Source: Tritrichomonas foetus (lineage: Eukaryota; Parabasalia; Tritrichomonadida; Tritrichomonadidae). Taken from it: a stretch of 64,000 nt of DNA. Positions 39,638 to 50,500 of this stretch are shown here, in pieces; the stretch's first letter is position 1, and every line of letters begins with the position of its first letter. The stretch is taken from contig MLAK01000582.1 in NCBI GenBank assembly GCA_001839685.1, forward strand, positions 1 through 64,000, read 5' to 3'. A program made the translations under genes and the position numbers. A model generated the notes under the pieces. That model searched no databases. It had not been told where the DNA came from and saw only the letters and a program-made list of their open reading frames with translations.

Positions 39638-41128
39638 TTAATTTTCGTCTTGTATAAGTGGTGCATCATTAATCACTTCTTCTTCTTCAGAGATTGATCT
39701 CTTCATGAATATCATCATTACACCTAAAATAAGATGACATGTTGATGAGATGAAAAATGTTATCATTATTCCATTTTCATTCAGTTTCAGTAAAATTGGC
39801 ATAGCAGATGCTGAAGCGATAATTGATCCAATTTGTGCTATTCCAAATGCGAATCCATATTTATCATTTCCAAACACATCAGAAACAAGTGCTGGTATCT
39901 GAGTAAGTCCAAATCCGAATGGAATTCCCATCATTGATAAAAAAACACCAAATAATTTTTCATCGTCTGTTGATTTATATAAAATTCCATTGGCTAAAGG
40001 AATCACACCAATCACTAGCCAAAATAGACCGAAACCTTTGTTCCTTGTGAAATTCGATGAAATATTTGTAGATTTGTTTGCATTAGTTGTATTTGCACTT
40101 GGTGAATTTGTGTCTGTTGTTAAAGTGCTTTCATTTTTAATTTCGATAGAATATTTATTTTCTGGTGAAGCTGTTTTGTTACATTTTGCGATTAATAAAT
40201 CTAAAATTGCTGATAAAGCAATTGTCATTATACAATTAATTACAGAAAATACAATTCCCCAATCAGATGCACCATTTGGATATCCTTTTCCATATAATTT
40301 CCAAACATGATCACCTGCTTCAAGAACAATCATTCCATCAAAAACAGTCACAAACATTCCAATCAAGAAAGTGTAGAGTTTTACATCTTTGAATAAATCC
40401 CACGACTTTTTTGATGGTTTGTTTCCAACTTGAGGGAAACCTCGATAGAAAAAGTAAGCTGATGGAGCACCAACTATAATCATCGAAATAACAACAATAG
40501 ATACTAATTGAAAGGAGGAAAATACGCAATCTTCACCTTTACATTTAAATGCATTCTTTCCAGCTTTATAAATTTCCAAAAACATGCCAAAAGATAAAGA
40601 CAAAGACGCGCTAACAATTAAGCCACTTACTCCCTTGATTTTAGGTGGTGCCCTTGAGAAAACTAATTGAAGGCAGACGATAAAAAGGGAAGAACTACCA
40701 AAAGCCATAAGTAAATATAAAGTGATGAATAACCAAGAATAATCACCGCAAAAAGGAAGAGCTATATATGATGCTATAGTTAAAATAGCTGAAACTAACA
40801 ATGTTATGTTTCCTCCAAAATGATCCATAAATATTCCCGCTGGTAAAGAAAGGTACATAATCATGACACCACCTGTAAGCATGAATGTACCAAGCCCATC
40901 CGAAATATTCAACGCTTTGATTATGGAATCGCGTTGTGATGGATATAAATTGACTGAGCCTGTTGTAAGACCAGTCACAGCAAGAAAAACAACAGCTAAA
41001 ATCCACTTGTAGAATGGAAGATTTTGAGTTGCTTGAGAATTATGTGCTGCTGTCTGGGATAGTAATCTTTCTTCCATGGTGGAACTATAGAAAAATTTTG
41101 AATGTATTGAATTCCTGGCATTTGCCAT
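39638..41128 (-). CDS. Major facilitator superfamily transporter
   Basis: The longer frame begins with TTG at 41152; the first ATG (41128) gives 496 residues and a second (41077, MEERLLSQTA) gives 479. About 12 hydrophobic segments are visible, six before and six after a central loop rich in Asn/Thr/Ser. LPFYKWILAVVFLAVTGL starts TM1, and GIFMDHFGGNITLLVSA has the MFS loop 2-3 Gly/Asp pattern. FGFGLTQIPALVSDVFG near the end resembles nodulin-like or monocarboxylate-type MFS members. The C-terminus is acidic (SEEEEVINDAPLIQDEN). Substrate unknown. A nested inverted repeat lies 100-190 bp upstream. Confidence 0.85.
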   Translation of the reverse strand: MANARNSIHSKFFYSSTMEERLLSQTAAHNSQATQNLPFYKWILAVVFLAVTGLTTGSVNLYPSQRDSIIKALNISDGLGTFMLTGGVMIMYLSLPAGIFMDHFGGNITLLVSAILTIASYIALPFCGDYSWLFITLYLLMAFGSSSLFIVCLQLVFSRAPPKIKGVSGLIVSASLSLSFGMFLEIYKAGKNAFKCKGEDCVFSSFQLVSIVVISMIIVGAPSAYFFYRGFPQVGNKPSKKSWDLFKDVKLYTFLIGMFVTVFDGMIVLEAGDHVWKLYGKGYPNGASDWGIVFSVINCIMTIALSAILDLLIAKCNKTASPENKYSIEIKNESTLTTDTNSPSANTTNANKSTNISSNFTRNKGFGLFWLVIGVIPLANGILYKSTDDEKLFGVFLSMMGIPFGFGLTQIPALVSDVFGNDKYGFAFGIAQIGSIIASASAMPILLKLNENGIMITFFISSTCHLILGVMMIFMKRSISEEEEVINDAPLIQDEN

Positions 41129-41588
41129 TGAAAGAGAAGTAAAATAATTCAATTAACCGTATCACATTGATGAAAGATTGAATGAGTTCATAGAAAATAT
41201 TGTATGGCCCTTGTTCCTTATTTTCGCCTAATATCATAAGAAGGGATCTATCGCTGAAGAATGCGATAGCCAATAAAACTCACTAAGAAGTATTATTATT
41301 ATCTTCTTATGATATATCTTTTGTTAGAATTATCGATTGATATCATCAAAGCTCTAATTTTGGATTACTACCATGTTTAAATTTGAAATTAATAGTTGCT
41401 ATAGACAGATATCATAAAATAAAATAAAAAATCTGCTTCTCTTGATGAAAACTGATTTGAACAATTTATATACAATTTTCATTAACTATTGATAAGAAAA
41501 AAGAGATACCATTGGCAATAGAAAGTTTATTCAAAATCTAATATTACTCATTTTATATATGCAAAACAATCTCCGAAATAACTTTGAA
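41129..41588. other. Intergenic region with nested inverted repeat
   Basis: Between the MFS start and the 3' end of the giant CH gene. ATATCATAAGAAG (41231-41243) pairs with CTTCTTATGATAT (41303-41315), enclosing a second hairpin, CTATCGC (41248-41254) with GCGATAG (41263-41269). Confidence 0.7.
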
Positions 41589-44500
41589 TTAAATTGCAGA
41601 AAGCTCAAATGTTTGCTTGGATTTGAGTTCTGGAGTAGGCCACATCATGACCAATGGATATTGGCCGCCAACATAAGTCACAACTTGGCCATTTTGTTTA
41701 GCATATATCATTCCATCTTTATAAACAAAGTGTTGATTATGTCTTCCATGACATGGGAAGAGATAAAATGGAGTTCCTTCTGGTGGGTTCCAATTGTAGT
41801 GATCTGCAACATCAAAAACTAATTCTTCTTTTTTAACACTGCTAATAATCGTGTCATGATCATTTTCACCAAACTTGAATAATTGGTAAATATTTCCTGG
41901 ATTGTAATCTTCGATTGAAAGCTTCATTCCACATTCATTTAAGAGTCCTTGTTCGATAAATGTAATAGCCATATTCTTCCTTCTTGTTCCATTTCCTTCA
42001 ACTGGCACCGAAATCTTGAAAGTGAATAATTTTCCAACGTATCTCTTATTACCTCCTTCCATTGGGATTCCACGACAAATATGTGGCTCACCTCGAACAA
42101 GTTCTCTTGTATGTGTATGAAGATGTGTAGGATTACTTTGTGAACTGCTTCCATCATTTCTTTGTTTCATTAAATCAACAAGTTTACTTTCTGCGTTGAT
42201 TCTAGCTTCTTTCTCCTTTTGTACTGCTTTCTCAGCGGCTTCTCGTTTTAATTTCTCTTGTTCTAAAAGTTTGTTGTCGTTCGATCGAGGTGATGAGTTT
42301 CCTCCTGAAGAAGTAGTCTTAAGTCTAACCAATTCTTTTTGAGCATCTTTAGCTGCGTTTTCTGCATTGATTCTAGCTTCTTTTTCATTTTGTGCAGCTT
42401 TTTCTGCTGCTTCTCGCTTTTGTCTTTCTAGTTCTAAAACATTTACATCAGATGACCTCGGCGATGATGCTTTAAGACGATTAATTTCTTTTTCTGCTTC
42501 TTTAACAGCGTTTTCAGCATTAATTCTTGCTGTTCTTTCCTTCAAGACTGCTGTTTCAGCTGCTTCTCTCTTTGATCGTTCTAGTTCTAACTCATTTTTA
42601 TTTGACAGAGGTCCTTTGGTTGATGATCCTGTGGACTGAGGATATAATTTCGGTGATAACTTCTTTAATTCTTCAATTTGTATCTCGAGGGCTTCTCTCT
42701 TTGCCTTTTCTTTGGCAAGTTCGTTTGTAAGTGAATCGACAATGTCATTATTATGATCACCATCATTGTTAACTTGATCAAGATCAAGTTGAATATCACG
42801 TGATTGAACTTTTGGATTCATTGAGTTAGAGGATGAAGAAGAAGTTGTATTATTCTTCTTGGTTGATAATCTACTTCCATTCTTTGGTGCCTTGGGCGAT
42901 GGTTTTTGTTGATTTTGAATATCAGCAAGTTTGTTTTCGGCCGCTATTCTAGCGCTTCTTTCTTTAACAATTGCATTTTCTGCGGCTTCCCTTTTTCCAC
43001 GCTCTAATTCGAAATCCTTGTCTCTAGTTGGTGATTTTGGTAATTGTGCAAGCTGCTTCTTCAATTCCTCTAATTGCTGCTCTAATGACTCTCTCTTAGA
43101 TTTTTCACTTGCAAGATCATTGCGAAGATTTTCAATAATAGTTATATAGTATTCATTGTCAGCATTACCATTATCGAATAATTGAATATCCCTGGTTTCA
43201 AGAACGGGTTTATTTGACTTTGATAATGGGGAGGAATTCTTTGGAGACAATCCTTTTCCTCCTTTAGATAAGGATGCTCTTTGTAGGTTTTGAAGTTCCG
43301 CAAGTTTGTTTTCGGCAACAATCCTGGCACTTCTTTCTTTAATGATCTCTTTTTCTGCATCTTCCAATTTCTGACGATCAGGAATACTACCTTTATTAGT
43401 TGAAGGAGCTTTTCCAGCAACTGAAGTTTTAGTCTTAAGTTCCTTGGTCAAAGCTTCATTCTTTGCTTTTTCTTCAGCAAGTTGTGTTTTAAGTTGTTCT
43501 AAGTCATCTGTATCTATGTTATCAATATCAAGTCTAATACCACGAGATATAACTTCTGGATTTGTGTTTGCTATACCAGAAGATGTTTTAGTTCTTGTTC
43601 CTCGAGGGCTTGTTTTTCCAGATTCTTTCTTAGAAGTTTTTCCAAGAGGCACTTTAGGTGACTTCGACAATTCTAAAAGTTTCGATTCAAGCTCTTTGAT
43701 CGTTTTTTCGGAAGCAATTCGAACGGATTTTTCTTTAATAACAGCATTTTCTGCTGCTTCTCTCTTTTTGCGTTCATTGTCAAGTTCATTTTGGAGATTA
43801 TTGTTGTTGGAGATTTTAGATAATTCGTTTATCTTTGAGTTTAAGGCACTTATTTCCTTTTCTGCGATTTGACGTTTTTCTCTTTCACTTTCTAATTCTT
43901 TCCTGATTAGTTCGATGATTTCATTCGAAATATTGCCATTTTGCAAAGGATCTATCTTGAGTTTATTAGAAAGACTTTTTGTTTGTGATATGTATGGACC
44001 ANTCTTNCCATTGGNNATGCCTTTGTTCNCAATCTTTAGATTCGATGAAAGACTACATGTTGGTGATAAATGTGAAACATTCTTGCCATTGGATAAGCCT
44101 TTGTTCTCAATCTTTAGATTCGATGAAAGACTACATGTTGGTGATAAATGTGAAACATTCTTGCCATTGGATAAGCCTTTGTTCTCAATCTTTAGATTCG
44201 ATGAAAGACTACATGTTGGTGATAAATGTGAAACATTCTTACTTGTTGGTGATAATTTAGTATAAACTTTTTCTGCGTGTTCTCTTCGAGCTTTTTCATC
44301 ATCTGCTCTTGATCTAAATTCTGCTGCATTTTTCTCTGCCGCCACTCTTGCTTTATTTTCAATATTTGCTTTTTCTTTGGCTTCTAGGAGTTCATTTTCC
44401 AAATCTTCTCTCTTTTGTCTTTCAATTTTCAGTTGTCTAGAAAGATCACGATAGTCTTTGGTTTCTCTCCTCAATTTTTGAAGTTCATTTTCGGCATCTT

Positions 44501-47500
44501 CCCTCTTCTTTCTTTCCTTGGCTTCAAGCTCTGCTGATCTAGAAGCCATCTTTTGTGCCTGTTCTTTAGCACTTACCTCAAGAGCCAATTTACTCTCGAC
44601 TTGTTTAATAGAAAACTTGGCGTTGTTTTCAGCTTGTTCTCTCTTCTTCTTTTCTTCTTCTAACCTCATAAGAGCCTCATCTAGTTGAGCTTTTTCAACA
44701 AGATTCGTTATGGACTGAGATGGAGCTTGAGGAGTTATTCCTTGTGTCCTTGGATTCTTTTGTGATGTTTGTGATCGTGATCCTTTTTGGGGTGCAGAAC
44801 CGGAATCATTGAGATTGAGATCAACTCCACGTATTTCAATAGGTGGAATATTTTTCAGGCGCTTTAATTCGTTTTCTGCAAGTTCGCGTTGCTTTCTTTC
44901 TTCATTAAGCAATTTTTCATATTCTTCTCTCTTTTCTCTCTCCTGTCTTTCTCTTGCAAGAACTTCATTGATAGTTTTACCATTATTCTGCTTCTCAGAT
45001 ATTTGACGTTGAGCTAAATTACTGGTTTGTTGTTTTTTCAGTGCTTCGACTTCTTTGAATGCTTTTTCAAGTTCAGCTTCTTTCTTTTTGAGTTCTTCAT
45101 GTTTCTTGATTCTTTCTGCTGCCTCAATTCTCTCGCGTTCAGCCTTTTGTCGTTTAGATCTTTCACGAGCTAGTTTTTGGGCTTTTTCTGCTGCTTCTCT
45201 TTCATCTCTTTCTTGAGCTTCTCTTCTTGCCCTTTCCACAAGATCTCTGCGTTCTCTTTCAGCAACATTTTGAGCAACTTTTTCGGCTTCTTCTCTGAGT
45301 TTCTTTTCTTTCCCGATCTGTTCTAATGCTTCGATGAGTTGTTTTTCGAGATTTTTACGTTTGTTCTTTTCTACTTCAAGTGCAGCTTGTGAATGTGTGT
45401 TTTCAAGTTTCTTAATTTTGTCATTTAACTCTTTCAAAGTTTTTTCATATTCTGCAATCTTTGATTTGTGCGTTATTTCTCTCTTATCCGCCTCTTCCTG
45501 AATCTCTTTCAACTTTGATAATTGATCATAGGTTTTCTCGTAAGCTTCTTTGCAGGTAGTTAAGCGTTGATTGACCTTCTTATAATCAATTTCCAATTGA
45601 GCATATTGCTTCTTTAATGTATCCAATTCATTAGCTAAATATTTCGATGATGAATTGGAATCATTAAGTTTCTTTTCTATTGATTCTCTAAGAGCTTTTT
45701 CTTTGAGAATTTCATTGTTCAATTGTGTTTCTGAAGTTTTATTTGTCTTCGATGCTTTATTGGCATCTGTCTTTAACCTCATATTTTCATTCTCTAATTG
45801 CTCTATTGTTTTCTTAAGGTTATTATTTTCTTTAGTAAGTTTAGTAAACAATTGTTTTTGATCGCTCATTTCTTTTTCAATCTTAATTCTGAGTTCTTTT
45901 TCTTTCACAAGAACTATCTGCAATTCTCTATCGAGAGTCTGTTGATCAGTTTTCGAAGAAGAGCTTGAATTATCATTTTTCTTTTGATCAATCATCCTCT
46001 TCATTGCTTCATTCAGCTTTTTGTTATCTGCTTCCAATTCATTTAGTTTTAATTGACACTTTTGCCGTTCACTTTCAGATTTTTCTAGTTTCTTCTTCAA
46101 TTCATCGATTTCTTTTCCGAGCAATGTTGATTTGCTTTTGCATTCATTAACAGCTTTTTCATTGGCTGCACGAAGAGATTTCTCTTTTGCTAAGAGAGTT
46201 TCGGCTTCTTTGATTCTGTTATAGTCACCTTTTAATTTTTCTAATTGATCAGAAAGGTTATTAGCAATCTGTTTTTGTTCATCACATTGTTTTTCTGCTG
46301 CTTCAGTTTTGGATTTTTCGGCTTTAATAGCCTTTTGAGCTGCTTCTAATTTCTTTTTTTCTGATAGACTTGAATTCTTTAAATCCTCAATAGTTTTTTC
46401 AGCAGCTTCACGTTTATCTTTTTCTTGAGCAGCTAATTTATTAAGTGATTTGGCTTTGTCCTTTTCAGTTGCTAACTCTTTCTCTAACTCTTCTATCTTC
46501 GATCTTTCATAGGCAATTTCTTTCTCTAAAGATTCCCTGAGGGCTTTTTCTGCTGTGTTTGAATCAGATGACTGTGCTAAAGTATTTCTGATGTTTTCAA
46601 GTTCTTTCTCAATAGCTTCTCTTAGTTCTTTTTCTTGGTTTGCTGCATTTTCTGCATTTTCTCGTTTTGATTTTTCTTCTTCCACTATTCTTTCAGTAAG
46701 TTCTCTTTTAGATTTCTCATCTTCTATCGCTTTTTCAGAATTTTCACGTTTAGACTTTTCTTCTTCAATTTCTTTATCTTTTAATTCAGTTTTGCTTTTC
46801 TCTTCTTTTAATTCTTTTTGTAGTCTTTCAATTTCTTTCTCGGCTTCTTCTCTTTTAGATTTNNNNNNNNNNNNNNNNNNNNNNNNNNNNNNNNNNNNNN
46901 NNNNNNNNNNNNNNNNNNNNNNNNNNNNNNNNNNNNNNNNNNNNNNNNNNNNNNNNNNNNNNNNNNNNNNNNNNNNNNNNNNNNNNNNNNNNNNNNNNNN
47001 NNNNNNNNNNNNNNNNNNNNNNNNNNNNNNNNNNNNNNNNNNNNNNNNNNNNNNNNNNNNNNNNNNNNNNNNNNNNNNNNNNNNNNNNNNNNNNNNNNNN
47101 NNNNNNNNNNNNNNNNNNNNNNNNNNNNNNNNNNNNNNNNNNNNNNNNNNNNNNNNNNNNNNNNNNNNNNNNNNNNNNNNNNNNNNNNNNNNNNNNNNNN
47201 NNNNNNNNNNNNNNNNNNNNNNNNNNNNNNNNNNNNNNNNNNNNNNNNNNNNNNNNNNNNNNNNNNNNNNNNNNNNNNNNNNNNNNNNNNNNNNNNNNNN
47301 NNNNNNNNNNNNNNNNNNTTTTTCAGAATTTTCACGTTTAGACTTTTCTTCTTCAATTTCTTTATCTTTTAATTCAGTTTTGTTTCTCTCTTCTTTTAAT
47401 TCTTTTTGTAGTTTTTCAATTTCTTCTTTCTTTAATTGTAAGTTCTTTTCAAATTCCTCCATTTTTGCTTTACCATCAGCAATATCTTTCTCTAATTGAT

Positions 47501-50500
47501 CTTTTATAGCTTTTTCAGCAGAATTTGAGTCTGAAGACTCGGATAACGCTTTCTTGAGTTTTTCTATTTCTTTCTCGGCTTCTTCTCTTTTAGATTTTTC
47601 AGTTTGAGCCTCTTTCTCTTGAGCTTCTCTTTTTTCTTTTTCATATTTCACTTCCTTTGTGAGTATTTCGTATTGTTCTTTAATAATAATCAATTCTTTT
47701 TCTAGCACCTCTTTTTGCTCTTTTTCTGTTCTAATAATTTCTTCAAATTTGGTAATTGTAATTCTGAGTTCGATGATCTCTTTTTCCACAATTTCTCTTT
47801 TAGTTTTCTCTTCAGTTTTTTCATTTTCAATGCTTTCTATTAGTTTCAATAATTCTTCTAGTTGTGTTTCGGTTTCCTCTCTTTTGGTTTTCTCCGCGGC
47901 TGCAGCTTTTTCTGCGGCCTCACGAGATTCTTTTTCTTGAGAGCAATATGGGCATACTTTACTTTCATCATGTTTAAGATTATTCAGGAGTTCTTGAATC
48001 TTTTCTTCTGCAGTTTCTTTCAATTTCTTTTCGTCTTCTTCTCTCTTTTCTGCATCTTCTCTTTTTTGAATTTCTTCTGCTAATCTATTTTCAAATTCTT
48101 GCTTCATCTTTTCTAATTCATCATCATTGATATTGAGTTCAACATCTCGTGAAACAATTTCTGGTTCATCAGAAAATGCATTCTTGATTAAAGCAAGCTG
48201 AGAGCAAAGAATTCCTTCGTCAATCGGTTTCAATAAATCATCAGGATCAAATAAGCATGGAATTCCATTGTCTTCAAGTACTTTACAGACAAGCTCTGCG
48301 TTTGCTTTATCATCATCTTTATGAAGTGACTTGAAATTAACTTGATCTGGAGCATATCCGTTAAGGTATGCACATAGAGCAAGTGGAACTTTCTTGAAGC
48401 CATGCAATTCTAAGTAATTTTTAATTTCATCATTAGCAAAATGCATCAGTTTTAATGATTCACTTGCACTTTCAATTTCTGGTGGTATTTCGCCTTCAAT
48501 AGAATTCAGATATGAAGAATTGGCTTTAGAAATAGAATATTTTTGAATTAAAGTCGAAATTAAGCTAAATATTGATGTTGTGTTTTGTTGGGTTATTTTC
48601 TTTGCATTTACAATAGGACTAAATTTCGCTCCATCTCTCTTGAATAAGTTTATTCCAGTTTCATTATTTTTAACCTTTTGAGTATCATTACTTGGATTTT
48701 GTTCAAATGATACATTATTTTTCGTAAGAATCTCAGACAGGATAACCAATACAGTTCCATCATTGAGATCTTGTGTTACATCATCAATTGAAATTGAGCG
48801 CTGTGATATAATGGAATTTACCCATTTGGTATAATATTTAATTAAATTAGAACGAAGGACACATTCTTTCTTGATTAAAGATATTTGTGTAATAAAAGCT
48901 CTTTCGTCAACAAGAGAGGCTAAATCATTAACATCTAAAACTGCAGGAACTCCGATTTCATTCATAACTTGGACGGCAACTTCTGAACATTTTCGATCAT
49001 CAGTTTTATCTAATGATGAAAAGTTAACTTGTTGTGGTGCATATTCGTTCAAAATAGCGCATAATGCAAGCGGAATGGATTTAAATCCTCTTACTTCTGG
49101 ATATTTTTGCACAATTGAATATGCCCATTCCAATAATTTTTGTGTACCGTTCCCATATTCCTCATTTTCATGTGAATCCAAAGAATTGGCTGAATCAATT
49201 GAATATTTTAATATCAAAGACCAAATCATGTTTAAGATCATTACAACATTTCGATTAATAATTTCAGTAGATTCGATTTGATCAATAAATGTAACTTTGT
49301 CATACTTAAACAAATTAACAGATAAATCAATATTTTGAGCCATTTGTTTTTCATCTTTAGGTGCAATCTCCCATTTATTTTCGGGTATCAGATGAGTTAA
49401 AACTTCAGCAAGATTAACAAGAACTGTTCCATCATGAACATCCTTAGTAATATCAGTAATGGTGATATTTCTTGAAGCAAGTTTGCTTTGAGTCCAGCGG
49501 GAAAACACTTTGATAAGTAGATTTCTGAACATAAACTCAGTCTTGATCAATGCAAGTTGTGCAGCAATAACTTTTTGATTTTCTAACTTTCCAAAATCTT
49601 CCCAGTCAAGAAGAAGAGGAATACCATTATTCGTGCATGTTTGACAAATGAGTTTAGATAAGGCTTTTTGATCATTCTTGTTAATTGAAACGTAATTGAT
49701 TTGCTTTGGAACAAAAGTATCCAAAATGGCAACAAAAGCCAATGGTGTTGGTTTAAAATCATTAACCTCACTATATTTGTTTGTTGCTCTTTTTGCCCAA
49801 GCTAATAATTTTCCAGGTTCATCTAAATTTTGATCATTCGAATCTTTTTGATTAATATCAAATGAATTTGCTGATTTTATAGAATATTTAACAATTAAAG
49901 ACCAGAAAAGTTCAAGGATAACTTGAACATTTTTTTCAGTGATTCCCTTTCCTTCAACACTTTCATCAAAGGATACACCATCACGTTTGAATAATTCAAT
50001 TGCTGTATTACAATTGTTAAGTTTTTGATCATCAGTTGTTGGTTTTGGTTCCCATTTTTGACTCATTTTTGTTAGAATTTCAGCTAAATTCATCATCACC
50101 GTACCATCATGAGTTTCTTTTGTAATATCTTCAACAAGAATATTCTTTGGTAATAGTTTATTGCTTGTCCATCTGGAAAATACTTTAATGAGAATGTCAT
50201 CATTTGATTCCTGGGAAGCCTGTTGTAGTAGTGGAGTAGGACCAGGACTTTGAATTGGTGTGAAAACTCCTATATTTCCAGCAGCAGAACTTGATGCTGA
50301 AATTCTTCTCTTGAATTCTTTCTTCATCATTGAAATTTGAGTACAGAGTGTCTTTTCATCGACTTGGCCAACAAGATCTTCCCAATCAAGAAGTATTGGT
50401 ATACCAATTTTCTCACATGTATTGCAAACAAGCTTGGCGCACGCAGGAAGATCAGTCCTATCTAATGTTCCAAAGTTTATCATATCTGGAACATAATTAT

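Noticed and set aside
43915..44265. 116-codon plus-strand ORF over the 78-bp repeat
   Set aside because: Shadow of the tandem repeat in the minus-strand giant gene.
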